Shown in pieces: positions 1-8,339 of a stretch of 64,000 nucleotides of DNA (position 1 is its first letter; each line of letters opens with the position of its first letter). This DNA comes from Eubacterium sp. AF22-8LB. GTDB taxonomy: Bacteria > Bacillota_I > Bacilli_A > Erysipelotrichales > Erysipelotrichaceae. A program made the position numbers and the translations under genes. The stretch covers positions 49,044 through 113,043 of the forward strand of contig NZ_QRVI01000004.1 of the NCBI RefSeq assembly GCF_003458715.1. Reading direction: 5' to 3'. The notes below the pieces were generated by a model. That model had not been told where the DNA came from. It ran no database searches and was given only the letters and a program-made list of their open reading frames with translations.

Positions 1-1208
1 CTAAATTTAAGGTTATGCAGAAAATGATCGATAAAATGAACAGTGTTGTTCGTGAACTGTTGGATGGTATGTTGGTTATTCGTGCCTTTAATAATGAGAA
101 GATTGAAGAAGAAAAATTTGATAAAGCCAATTCAGATATTACTTCTATTTCCTTATTCACAACACGAGCTATGGCGATTATGATGCCGATCATGATGTTT
201 TTAATGAACGGTACAACATTGATGATTTTATGGTTTGGCTCAAAACAAGTTGATGCCGGCATTATTCAAGTGGGAAGTATCATGGCCTTTATGCAGTATG
301 CGATGCAAGTCATTATGGCCTTCTTAATGATTACTATGGTCACAATTATGCTTCCTCGTGCCAATGTCAGTGCACAACGTATACAAGAAGTATTAAGCAG
401 TGAAATTACTGTTACAGATAAAGAAAATACTTGTGATTTTTCATCTTCTATGCGAGGTGTTGTATCCTTTGACAATGTATCCTTTAGATATCCAGGAGCC
501 GATGAGGATGTGTTAAGTGATATTAGCTTTAGTACAAAACCAGGACAAACCACAGCCTTTATTGGAAGTACTGGCTCTGGTAAATCAACATTAATTAACT
601 TAGTACCACGTTTCTATGATGTGACGAGTGGGTCGATCTTAGTGGATGGTGTCGATATTCGTGATGTCAAACAAGCCGATTTAAGAAGTCGTATTGGCTA
701 TGTTCCACAAAAAGGGATGTTACTATCGGGAGATATTGAGTCCAACCTATTGTATTCCAAGAAAGATGCAAGTGAGAATGATATTCAGAGTGCTCTAGAT
801 ATTTCTCAAAGTAGTGAGTTTGTAAACAAGAAACCTGAGGGTATTCATAGTGAAATCAACCAAGGCGGTACCAACGTATCCGGTGGACAAAGACAAAGAC
901 TTTCGATTGCCCGTGCCATTGTGCGCAAGCCAGAAATCTATATTTTTGATGATAGCTTTAGTGCACTAGACTTTAAAACAGACGCAAAGCTTAGAGAGGC
1001 TCTAGCTGCTTCTTGTAAAGAAACAAAGAGTACTGTATTACTTGTGGCTCAACGTATTTCAAGTATTCTGCATGCGGATCAAATCATTGTGTTGGATGAG
1101 GGAAAAATGGTAGGTAAAGGAACACATGAAGAGTTGATGGAATCTTGTAAGGTATATCAACAGATTGCGTCTAGCCAGTTGACAAAGGAGGAACTTGCCA
1201 ATGTCTAA
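1..1208 (+). CDS. ABC exporter half-transporter, degenerate-site subunit (5' truncated by window edge)
   Basis: The frame is open to the left edge, so about a third of a usual ~580-residue type I ABC exporter (the first membrane helices) is missing. What remains is the end of the membrane domain and a full nucleotide-binding domain: Walker A GSTGSGKST (about nt 560-590), signature VSGGQ, Walker B ending FDDS, and a switch position with Gln (VAQRISS). The catalytic Glu after Walker B is Asp and the H-loop His is Gln, so this subunit carries the degenerate half-site. The next gene has the complementary pattern, which marks a heterodimeric multidrug or lipid exporter of the YheH/YheI or TM287/288 type. 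The two frames overlap by 8 bp. The transported substrate cannot be read from sequence. Confidence 0.93.
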   Translation, partial: KFKVMQKMIDKMNSVVRELLDGMLVIRAFNNEKIEEEKFDKANSDITSISLFTTRAMAIMMPIMMFLMNGTTLMILWFGSKQVDAGIIQVGSIMAFMQYAMQVIMAFLMITMVTIMLPRANVSAQRIQEVLSSEITVTDKENTCDFSSSMRGVVSFDNVSFRYPGADEDVLSDISFSTKPGQTTAFIGSTGSGKSTLINLVPRFYDVTSGSILVDGVDIRDVKQADLRSRIGYVPQKGMLLSGDIESNLLYSKKDASENDIQSALDISQSSEFVNKKPEGIHSEINQGGTNVSGGQRQRLSIARAIVRKPEIYIFDDSFSALDFKTDAKLREALAASCKETKSTVLLVAQRISSILHADQIIVLDEGKMVGKGTHEELMESCKVYQQIASSQLTKEELANV

Positions 1209-3042
1209 TTCGAAACAAAACAATCGTCCAAGAGGACCAATGGGTGGCCATAGAATGCGTGGCGGTGGTGAAAAGGCAAAAGACTTCAAGGGAACAATGA
1301 AGAAGCTTTTAAACTACATCAAACCTTTTAAATTCTCATTTTTGATTGGTATTATTTGTGCCATTGTGTCCGTATGTATTATGGTTATTGGACCTAAAAT
1401 CCAAGGTAATATTATTACGGAAATTGCACAAGGATTTATGAATAAAGTACAGGGTAAGGGTGGTATTGATTTTGATGCGATCAAAAAAACATGCGCCTTA
1501 CTACTAGCTGTTTATGCGATGAGTACAGCCTTCTCTTATCTACAAGGCTGGCTAATGAGTGGTGTATCTAATAAAATGGGATATCAGCTTCGTAAGGAAA
1601 TGAATCAAAAAATAGATCGTTTACCTTTGTCTTACTTTGATAAAAATAGTCATGGAGACATTCTATCTCGATTTACCAATGATGTGGATACTTTAGTACA
1701 ATCTTTAAACCAATCATTATCGACTATGGTTTCTAGCTTTGTACAAATCATTGGATTCTTAGTGATGATGTTAAGTATTTCATGGAAGATGACACTGATG
1801 GCTTTAGTTGTTATTCCGTTAAGTATGGTTTTAGTGATGGTTGTTGTTAAAAAATCACAACGATATTTCAAGGCCCAACAAAAATCATTGGGACAAGTCA
1901 ATGGACATATTGAAGAGATGTATGCCGCGCATACGATTGTAAAGGCATTTAACGGGGAAGAAGATTCACTTAAAACTTTTAAAGTATACAATGATCAATT
2001 GTATACAAGTGCTTGGAGAAGTCAGTTTTTATCTGGCTTAATGATGCCATTAACCAATTTGATTGGGAATATTGGCTATGTCGGTGTATGTATTCTTGGA
2101 GGATATTTAACAATTCGTGGTGAGATTGCTGTTGGTGACATACAATCTTTTATCACTTATACTCGTAACTTTACACAACCTATTTCACAAATCTCACAAT
2201 CGATGAATATGCTTCAAAGTACAGCAGCGGCTGCAGAGCGTGTCTTTGAATTCTTGGCTGCCCAAGAAGAATCGAAAGATGCCTCGAATCCAGTTGTATT
2301 AAACGATGTCAAAGGACAGGTTACTTTTGAGAATGTTTGTTTTGGATATGATCCAAATAAAATTGTTATTAATGATTTCTCAATGTATATCAAGCCAGGC
2401 CAGACAACCGCTATTGTAGGTCCTACTGGAGCTGGTAAGACAACGATTGTAAAATTATTGATGCGTTTCTATGAGTTGAATTCAGGATCCATCTATATTG
2501 ATGGCCATAACATTAAAGAATATACAAGAAGCAGCTTACGCAGTATGGTTGGTATGGTATTACAAGATGCATGGCTATTTGAGGGTAGTATTCTAGAAAA
2601 TCTTCGTTTTGGTAAGCCAGACGCTAGCGATGAACAGGTCATTGCGGCTGCTAAAACAGCACACGTCGATCATTTTATTCGTACTTTAGATCATGGCTAT
2701 GATACTGTATTAAATGAGTCTTCAAGCAATATAAGTCAAGGACAAAGACAATTATTGACGATTGCCCGTGCCTTCTTGGCCGATCCTAAGATCTTGATTT
2801 TGGATGAAGCTACAAGCAGTGTAGATACACGTACGGAGGTCTTGATTCAAAAGGGTATGGATGAATTGATGAAGGGTCGTACAAGCTTTGTGATTGCGCA
2901 TCGATTGTCTACGATTCGTGATGCAGATAATATTATCGTTATGGATCATGGTGATATTGTCGAAGTGGGCAGTCACGATGAATTGATGAAGCGTAATGGC
3001 TTCTATACGAAGTTATACAATGCGCAATTTGAAGAGGCTTAA
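1201..3042 (+). CDS. ABC exporter half-transporter, catalytic partner
   Basis: A 613-residue membrane-NBD fusion with a Gly/Arg-rich soluble N-terminus, six predicted membrane helices and an NBD. Walker A is GPTGAGKTT (about residue 406), the signature is SQGQ instead of SGGQ (about 510), Walker B is ILDEATSS with the catalytic Glu (about 532), and the H-loop His is present (AHRLS, about 566). The non-canonical signature here and the degenerate Walker B/H-loop in the preceding gene together give one competent and one inactive ATP site, as known for heterodimeric exporters. I chose ATG 1201 over in-frame TTG 1195 because AAAGGAGG at 1184-1191 is correctly spaced from the ATG. Confidence 0.95.
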   Translation: MSNSKQNNRPRGPMGGHRMRGGGEKAKDFKGTMKKLLNYIKPFKFSFLIGIICAIVSVCIMVIGPKIQGNIITEIAQGFMNKVQGKGGIDFDAIKKTCALLLAVYAMSTAFSYLQGWLMSGVSNKMGYQLRKEMNQKIDRLPLSYFDKNSHGDILSRFTNDVDTLVQSLNQSLSTMVSSFVQIIGFLVMMLSISWKMTLMALVVIPLSMVLVMVVVKKSQRYFKAQQKSLGQVNGHIEEMYAAHTIVKAFNGEEDSLKTFKVYNDQLYTSAWRSQFLSGLMMPLTNLIGNIGYVGVCILGGYLTIRGEIAVGDIQSFITYTRNFTQPISQISQSMNMLQSTAAAAERVFEFLAAQEESKDASNPVVLNDVKGQVTFENVCFGYDPNKIVINDFSMYIKPGQTTAIVGPTGAGKTTIVKLLMRFYELNSGSIYIDGHNIKEYTRSSLRSMVGMVLQDAWLFEGSILENLRFGKPDASDEQVIAAAKTAHVDHFIRTLDHGYDTVLNESSSNISQGQRQLLTIARAFLADPKILILDEATSSVDTRTEVLIQKGMDELMKGRTSFVIAHRLSTIRDADNIIVMDHGDIVEVGSHDELMKRNGFYTKLYNAQFEEA

Positions 3043-3044
3043 AT

Positions 3045-3296
3045 ATGCGAAAGATTCAAGTAGATCTAGATGAAATTCAAGATGAAGAATATTCTTTAAT
3101 GTATGATGTATTTGGGTTAGATGTGCAAAATAAATCGTATGAGGATTTTGAAAGAAGAATGCTGAAAATCCAGCTGGATACGATTGTTGAGATAAAGAAT
3201 CGTGAGCGAAATCTTTATTCTTGTCCAAAATGGATCTTTATTTTAGAGGATATTCAACAAAAAAGTGATTGTATCTATTGTATTTGGGGTGCCTAA
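3045..3296 (+). CDS. small acidic hypothetical protein (83 aa)
   Basis: The frame starts two bases after the ABC gene stop and is likely translated by coupling, because only a weak purine stretch precedes the ATG. The protein is soluble, acidic in its N-terminal third, and ends with two closely spaced Cys residues in a short hydrophobic tail. I do not recognise the family. Position suggests co-transcription with the exporter, but nothing shows a functional link. Confidence 0.5.
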   Translation: MRKIQVDLDEIQDEEYSLMYDVFGLDVQNKSYEDFERRMLKIQLDTIVEIKNRERNLYSCPKWIFILEDIQQKSDCIYCIWGA

Positions 3297-3342
3297 CATG
3301 CCATTTTGTACTAAATCGCTTTCTTTTTGATTGAGATTCATA

Positions 3343-3348
3343 TATAAT
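3343..3348 (+). promoter_or_regulatory. putative -10 element upstream of ireB
   Basis: A perfect TATAAT lies 27 bp before the ireB start codon, with an SD (AAGGAGTG) between. No convincing -35 is present at 16-18 bp, so the call rests on the -10 and on this being the first gene of a conserved cluster. Confidence 0.4.
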
Positions 3349-3374
3349 AAAAACGTGTTAAGGAGTGTGAAATT

Positions 3375-3626
3375 ATGAAAGACATTACCGAAACAATGAC
3401 ATTTACTACGGAGGAGATTCGTCGTGAAAATATCAAGATGATTCTACGCGAAGTAAGTGATGCTTTGGAAGAACGTGGTTATAATTCAGAAAATCAGATT
3501 GCTGGTTATTTGATCAGTAACGACCCAGCGTATATTTCTTCTCACAAGAATGCTCGTAACTTGATTCAAAAGATCGAACGTTATGAAATCATTGAAGAAC
3601 TTGTACGTGCTTATTTAGAGAAATAA
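3375..3626 (+). CDS. ireB: IreB/YrzL family regulatory phosphoprotein (UPF0297)
   Basis: Eighty-three residues, full family length, with the conserved N-terminal TMTFTTEE region (Thr phosphorylation sites in the Enterococcus family member) and the helical body. In enterococci IreB is a substrate of the PASTA kinase IreK and restrains intrinsic cephalosporin resistance; whether that holds here is inference. The gene is followed without a gap by yqgF (TAATG junction), then DUF1292 and mltG, the order typical of Firmicutes. SD AAGGAGTG is well spaced. Confidence 0.93.
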   Translation: MKDITETMTFTTEEIRRENIKMILREVSDALEERGYNSENQIAGYLISNDPAYISSHKNARNLIQKIERYEIIEELVRAYLEK

Positions 3627-4051
3627 TGGATCGTATCATTGGTTTAGATCTGGGTTCAAAAACATGTGGTGTATCGATTTGTGATGCGCTTCATATTACG
3701 TGTCGAGCTTTAACGACCGTACGTTTTGAATCGGATGATTATGATGCTTGTTTAGAAGAAGTTTTAAAGCTATTAAATGAAAATAAAGTCAAAGAAGTAG
3801 TTTTAGGCTTGCCAAAGCATATGAATGGAGATATCGGTGTTCGTGGTGAAATATCTTGTGAATTTGCCAAGAAATTAGAATCTTCAGGGATTAAAGTTCA
3901 TCTATGGGATGAACGACTTACAACGGTTGCGGCCGAGAGAATTTTACTTCAAGCGGATGTTTCTAGAAAGAAACGTAAAAAAGTAATTGATCAGATGGCT
4001 GCCGTTCAAATTTTACAGAGTTTTTTGGACAGACAAAACGGGGGATTTTAA
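3626..4051 (+). CDS. yqgF: Holliday junction resolvase-like pre-16S rRNA nuclease YqgF/RuvX
   Basis: A 141-residue RNase H-fold protein with the N-terminal GLDLGSKTCG motif, a central LGLPKHMNG strand and the WDERLTT motif near residue 99, giving the acidic residues of the family. YqgF matures the 16S rRNA 5' end in E. coli and was originally proposed as a RuvC-like resolvase. The ATG overlaps the ireB stop by one base. The stop codon lies in the loop of a downstream hairpin. Confidence 0.95.
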   Translation: MDRIIGLDLGSKTCGVSICDALHITCRALTTVRFESDDYDACLEEVLKLLNENKVKEVVLGLPKHMNGDIGVRGEISCEFAKKLESSGIKVHLWDERLTTVAAERILLQADVSRKKRKKVIDQMAAVQILQSFLDRQNGGF

Positions 4052-4068
4052 TGTCCTCCTTTATTTTT
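4040..4068 (+). terminator. hairpin with T-rich tail at yqgF stop
   Basis: Arms GGGGGA (4040-4045) and TCCTCC (4054-4059, one G-T pair) enclose an 8-nt loop that contains the yqgF TAA (4049-4051), followed by TTTATTTTT. It may attenuate rather than fully stop transcription, since DUF1292 and mltG follow closely. Confidence 0.5.
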
Positions 4069-4083
4069 GAAAGGAAGTAATGT

Positions 4084-4341
4084 ATGTTAGATTCAAATAG
4101 TTTATATGTATATGATGAAGATGGAAACGAAAAAAAGATGACCATTCTTTTCACTTTTGACAGTGATGAAACGGGTTGTCAATATGTTGTTTTCCAAGAC
4201 CCAGAAAATGATGAGGGTGAAGTATTCGCATCTCGTTATGATGACAAGGGTCAATTGATTCCTATTGAAACAGAAGCAGAATGGGAAATGGTTGAAGAAG
4301 TAATCAACACATTTGTTGAGGACGAGGAAAATGCCGACTAG
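4084..4341 (+). CDS. DUF1292 (YrzB/UPF0473) family protein
   Basis: A strongly acidic 85-residue protein with the DUF1292 pattern: a DEDGNE start, a hydrophobic strand with FTFDSD, then a YVVFQDP strand and a C-terminal acidic helix. Function is unknown across the family. It is conserved next to ireB and yqgF. SD AAAGGAAG precedes the ATG. The 3' end overlaps mltG by 11 bp. Confidence 0.9.
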   Translation: MLDSNSLYVYDEDGNEKKMTILFTFDSDETGCQYVVFQDPENDEGEVFASRYDDKGQLIPIETEAEWEMVEEVINTFVEDEENAD

Positions 4342-5422
4342 GCGAAAGGTCAATTCTGTAAGAGTTGTTCTAATCGTTGTTGTAAGCATTTTAATTATCG
4401 CCGGGCTTGGTAGTATTTTTATGATCAAGACAGGACTATCAAGTACGGGCAGCGGGGATAAGGAAATAGTATTCACAATTGAAAGCGGAGATACGCTTGA
4501 TGAGGTTGTACAAAATTTAAAAAAAGACAATTTAATTTCAAATCCAAGTGTCACAAAGTTTTACGCAAAGTTAAGTCACAATACAAATTTTGTGGCCGGT
4601 ACATTTGAATTGAATAATGGTATGGATACAAAAGAAATTCTAAGCTATATTCAAGACAGCACGAAATTAAAGAAGGATACCACAGTATTGAAAATACCGG
4701 AAGGTAAATGGGCTAAGGAAATTGCAGCTGAAATATCAGAGGTTTATAACGGAAAGTATTCAGCCGAAGAAATCTTGAGTCAATGGAATGATGTTTCATA
4801 CATTCAAAAATTGGCGAAGGATTATTCTTTCTTAAATGTTGATGATTTAAATAATTCCAACTATAAAGTCAAATTAGAAGGATATTTATTCCCAGATACA
4901 TATTATTTAGAAGAGAATGCTACGATTGATGATATTACACGTGTGATGTTAGATCGTTTTGAATTGATGTATAAACAAAATAAAGAGGCTTTTAAAAAGA
5001 GCAACATGTCTGTACATCAAATTGTAACGCTTTCAAGTGTTGTTCAATTTGAAGCAGGTTCAAAGGAAGATATGGCTAAGGTTGCAGGTGTATTCTATAA
5101 TCGTTTAGATCAGAATATGAAGCTACAATCCAGTGTAACTGTATGTTATGCGTTGTATGATGATTTTAATGATCCAAAGGATTGTGAAACCAATCCTGAA
5201 ATGGATTCACCATACAATACGTATATGAATGAGGGCTTGCCTGTTGGACCTATCTTAAATCCGGGGGAAGAAGCATTTCAAGCCGTGCTAAATCCAGATC
5301 GAAAAGGTGGATACCTATTCTTTGCGGCAGATATCTACAATAAGGTAGATGGAAAAGTGCATTATTCAAAAACATATGAAGAGCACCAACAAATCTGCGA
5401 AAGATTAGGCTTAAATCTGTAA
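4331..5422 (+). CDS. mltG: endolytic murein transglycosylase MltG
   Basis: A short basic cytoplasmic segment, one membrane helix (about residues 9-32), then the YceG-like domain. The conserved region runs SSVVQFEAGSKED; Glu241 within it aligns with the catalytic Glu of the family, and the following VAGVFYNRL and LQSSVTV motifs are intact. MltG cuts nascent glycan strands at the membrane and sets their length. I chose ATG 4331 rather than in-frame TTG 4313; GAGG lies just upstream. At 363 residues it is full length. Confidence 0.95.
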   Translation: MPTRRKVNSVRVVLIVVVSILIIAGLGSIFMIKTGLSSTGSGDKEIVFTIESGDTLDEVVQNLKKDNLISNPSVTKFYAKLSHNTNFVAGTFELNNGMDTKEILSYIQDSTKLKKDTTVLKIPEGKWAKEIAAEISEVYNGKYSAEEILSQWNDVSYIQKLAKDYSFLNVDDLNNSNYKVKLEGYLFPDTYYLEENATIDDITRVMLDRFELMYKQNKEAFKKSNMSVHQIVTLSSVVQFEAGSKEDMAKVAGVFYNRLDQNMKLQSSVTVCYALYDDFNDPKDCETNPEMDSPYNTYMNEGLPVGPILNPGEEAFQAVLNPDRKGGYLFFAADIYNKVDGKVHYSKTYEEHQQICERLGLNL

Positions 5423-5429
5423 CAATATT

Positions 5430-5457
5430 TTGCATAATCCGAGGATTATGTTATAAT
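5430..5457 (+). promoter_or_regulatory. greA promoter
   Basis: TTGCAT (5430-5435), 16-bp spacer, TATAAT (5452-5457) with an extended -10 TG at 5449-5450. The whole spacer is filled by a palindrome (5433-5450). Confidence 0.75.
5433..5450. repeat. 18-bp palindrome inside the greA promoter spacer
   Basis: CATAATCC-GA-GGATTATG: perfect 8-bp arms around two bases, placed between the -35 and -10 elements. It could be an operator. Read as RNA it is a 7-bp stem with a CGAG loop followed by a T-rich run, so a weak mltG terminator is the alternative. Confidence 0.6.
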
Positions 5458-5488
5458 TTTTTGTGCTAAATACAAGGAGTGATACCAC

Positions 5489-5977
5489 ATGGCAAATGAA
5501 AAATTTTACGTTACCCAAGAAGGTTATAATGATTTAGTTAATGAACATGAAAACCTAGTTCATAAAGTTCGTCAGGAAGTTATCGTTGAGTTACAGGAAG
5601 CTCGTGCACAAGGTGACTTGTCTGAAAACGCCGACTATGATGCTGCCAGAGAACACCAGGCACAGGTTGAAGGTCGTATTCGTGAATTAGAGGCAATGAT
5701 CAAAAATGCCGAAATCATTTCAGAATCAGACGGTGCGGAAAAGAAAAATAAAAAGAATGTCGTTAAATTAGGTTCTGTTGTTAAGATTTTAGATAAATCA
5801 GACAACCAAGAAGTTACATTCTCAATCGTTGGTACAATTGAAGCCGATCCATTCAATGGTAAGCTTTCAAACACGACACCTCTTGCAGAAGTGATCATGG
5901 ATCACAAGGTAGGAGATGTTTGTACAGTAAAACGTGTTGAAGAACCTTATGATGTAGAAATTTTAGAAATTAAGTAA
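5489..5977 (+). CDS. greA: transcription elongation factor GreA
   Basis: A 162-residue GreA with the N-terminal coiled-coil hairpin and the acidic tip DLSENADYDAA (about residues 43-53) that reaches the polymerase active site, then the FKBP-like C-terminal domain. It stimulates transcript cleavage in backtracked RNA polymerase. The SD AAGGAG is correctly placed, and the gene has its own promoter. Confidence 0.97.
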   Translation: MANEKFYVTQEGYNDLVNEHENLVHKVRQEVIVELQEARAQGDLSENADYDAAREHQAQVEGRIRELEAMIKNAEIISESDGAEKKNKKNVVKLGSVVKILDKSDNQEVTFSIVGTIEADPFNGKLSNTTPLAEVIMDHKVGDVCTVKRVEEPYDVEILEIK

Positions 5978-6000
5978 AAAAACATCAAAAAATAACGTAT

Positions 6001-6043
6001 AAGAGAAGGGTGATATATATGAAACGAACTCTTCTCTTTTTTT
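6001..6043 (+). terminator. terminator-like hairpin enclosing the comEA SD and start codon
   Basis: Arms 6001-6011 and 6028-6038 pair over 11 bp with one G-T pair. The loop holds the comEA ATG (6019-6021) and the 5' arm contains the comEA SD. Seven T follow at 6037-6043. It looks like the greA terminator extended into comEA, or a hairpin that masks comEA translation. Confidence 0.65.
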
Positions 6044-6495
6044 GTGCTTTCATTTTCTTTGTCTTTACATGCTTCAACCGGTATACCCCTATTACCTTAC
6101 AAGAAGCCAAACCCACTTTAATGCAAGTTGAAATCAAGGGGGCTGTAAAAAATCCAGGTGTCTATACACTCAAATTCCAGGACACTATATCAAGTTTAAT
6201 CAATGCAAGTGGTGGCCTATTAGAAAATGGTGATGATTCCAGTCTTTCTTATACACAGGTGTTGAAAGATAAGGATGTTATTGTGATTCCAGAAAAGAAA
6301 GAACAGCCAAAGATTTCTATTAATAGTGCTACACAAGAAGAGCTACAAACCTTGTCTGGCATTGGCCCTTCCATTGCGTCTAGAATCATTGAATATCGAA
6401 AGAACAATACATTTCAAACGTTAGAACAAATCAAGGAAGTCAAAGGCATAGGGGATGGTCTCTTTAATAAAATCAAGGATGCTATTTGTCTATGA
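6019..6495 (+). CDS. comEA: competence protein ComEA (DNA receptor)
   Basis: 158 residues: an N-terminal membrane anchor, an SLBB-type strand region (VEIKGAVKNPGVYTL, about residues 36-50) and a C-terminal helix-hairpin-helix pair (SINSATQEEL...GIGPSIA, ...VKGIGDG) that binds double-stranded DNA. ComEA holds transforming DNA at the membrane for transfer to ComEC. I chose ATG 6019 over GTG 6010 because the SD GAGAAGGG would overlap the latter. The stop overlaps the comEC start (ATGA). Confidence 0.93.
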   Translation: MKRTLLFFCAFIFFVFTCFNRYTPITLQEAKPTLMQVEIKGAVKNPGVYTLKFQDTISSLINASGGLLENGDDSSLSYTQVLKDKDVIVIPEKKEQPKISINSATQEELQTLSGIGPSIASRIIEYRKNNTFQTLEQIKEVKGIGDGLFNKIKDAICL

Positions 6496-8339
6496 TGTTG
6501 ATACTATCATTAGGCTATTTGGCTTGTTTGATCTTACAAGATCCTCTGTGTATTGTATGTTTTAGCTTTTGTTTTCTTATCTATTTATACGAACGATTCA
6601 AAGATAAAAGAGTATTGTTTCTCTTCTTAATTTTAATGCTTCTATCTATATTTAGAATTCAAATACCGAAAACACCAGACTGTGGAATCTATTACATTAT
6701 CGAAATTAAGAAAGGGTATTGTATTGCGAGTAATCATAAAAGTAAAGTGTTAGTCCATACCAATCAAGATTTAAGTTTTCAGGATCAAATAGAAATAAAA
6801 CATTTTGAACCCATCCATACAGATGATAATTTCACCTTGTTTTCTTTTGCCAAATACAATCAAACTAAGAATATATTCTATAAGACGAAGGATATTGTAG
6901 TTATAAAACATTCCCATTCATTAAAATCGAAGATGTATCAATTGATTAAATCTAGAAAGAATGCCGATGTTTGTCTATCCCTCTATTATGGAATCCACAA
7001 TGAATCGATTGATCAAATCTATACAATGCTTGGCTATGGCTATATGAGTGCTTATTATATTGTGTTCTCTTTATTGAAAAGAAAGTACGATGAAAAACAC
7101 ATTCGAATCCTTTTACTTATATTCAGTATTGGATTTGGTTCTCTTTTTGTCTATACACTTTCCTTGTCACGCTTTATCTTGTATCAATTGAGCTGTCTTT
7201 GTTTTAAAACAAAAGAAAATCAAATTGCAAGTACCATTCTTTTATTTTCAACCATCTATCCAACACAAGTTCTTTCTATTTCCTTTGTAGTACCTCTTTT
7301 GTTGCAGTTCGTATCTTATTTTTGTACTGAACATAAATGGCTCGTACAAAAGCTAGTACTTGTATGTTGTTTAATGATCTACTTTAAAAAGATCAACCTT
7401 GTATCATTGTTTTGTTTCAATCTGTTAAGAAAGTTATATGGGCTTTTATTTCTTTTTGGATTCTTTATTCCAAAGCTTGTTGATTTTAAGCTTATGGATA
7501 TCACACTGCATTATGCACCTCAAGCATTCTTTATCTTTTCTTTTATAATGGTTTATATTCAATGTCTTAAACATTTTCAATATAAATATCTCTGTATTTT
7601 ATTAATTCCATTATTCGAAATATTTTGTTGCCCCTTCTTTCAAGTCTATACACTCAATATTGGCCAGGCAGACTGTAGTATTATTGTAGAACCCTTTAGA
7701 AAGAGTGTAGTAATGATTGATTGTGGTCAAAATCTGTATCGTGACAATGTAGAAAGTATCATTGTTCCGTTTCTTGAAAATAAAAATATCAAGACAATTG
7801 ATACACTTATTTTAACGCATGATGATTATGATCATAGTGGGGGCTATGAAAGTCTTAAGGATAAAGTAAAAATTAATCAAGTTATTCGAAAATCAGATCA
7901 AAAAGTACATGTAAATTATCCGTTTTATTTGTTGCTGAAAGATAGAATAGCTAAAGATGAAAATGATAATAGTATCATTAGTTATTTTACTTATGATGAC
8001 TTTACTTATCTCTTTATGGGGGATGCCAGCAAGGATATAGAAAAACAATTGCTAGATATGTATGATTTAAAGGCAGATGTCATTAAGGTAGGGCATCATG
8101 GTTCGAATACAAGCTCAGATGAAGAATTTTTAAATCAACTCGATTGTCGATTAGCCATTATCAGTGCGGGTTATAAGAATAAGTATAATCATCCGAGTAC
8201 AGAAACATTAAAGAATTTACAAAGCTTAAATATAAATACATTATGTACAAATACCAGTGGAAGTATTGCGATTTATACATTGCATCACTTTGGATTTGTT
8301 GTCACAAACGATGGAATGTTTGGTATAATAATTATATGA
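6492..8339 (+). CDS. comEC: competence channel protein ComEC
   Basis: About 615 residues, shorter than the ~770 of B. subtilis ComEC. The N-terminus has hydrophobic helices and a short OB-like soluble part, the middle is a multi-helix Competence domain, and the C-terminal third is a metallo-beta-lactamase-like domain with THDDYDHSGG (about residue 441), GDASKDIE, and VGHHGSNTSS. ComEC forms the pore for single-strand DNA uptake. ATG 6492 overlaps the comEA stop by 4 bp; TTG 6486 is less likely. There is no comEB between comEA and comEC. Confidence 0.9.
   Translation: MMLILSLGYLACLILQDPLCIVCFSFCFLIYLYERFKDKRVLFLFLILMLLSIFRIQIPKTPDCGIYYIIEIKKGYCIASNHKSKVLVHTNQDLSFQDQIEIKHFEPIHTDDNFTLFSFAKYNQTKNIFYKTKDIVVIKHSHSLKSKMYQLIKSRKNADVCLSLYYGIHNESIDQIYTMLGYGYMSAYYIVFSLLKRKYDEKHIRILLLIFSIGFGSLFVYTLSLSRFILYQLSCLCFKTKENQIASTILLFSTIYPTQVLSISFVVPLLLQFVSYFCTEHKWLVQKLVLVCCLMIYFKKINLVSLFCFNLLRKLYGLLFLFGFFIPKLVDFKLMDITLHYAPQAFFIFSFIMVYIQCLKHFQYKYLCILLIPLFEIFCCPFFQVYTLNIGQADCSIIVEPFRKSVVMIDCGQNLYRDNVESIIVPFLENKNIKTIDTLILTHDDYDHSGGYESLKDKVKINQVIRKSDQKVHVNYPFYLLLKDRIAKDENDNSIISYFTYDDFTYLFMGDASKDIEKQLLDMYDLKADVIKVGHHGSNTSSDEEFLNQLDCRLAIISAGYKNKYNHPSTETLKNLQSLNINTLCTNTSGSIAIYTLHHFGFVVTNDGMFGIIII

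Noticed and set aside
266..553. Minus-strand frame of 95 codons
   Set aside because: Fully inside the ABC transporter NBD, no SD, no family-like motifs; a shadow frame.
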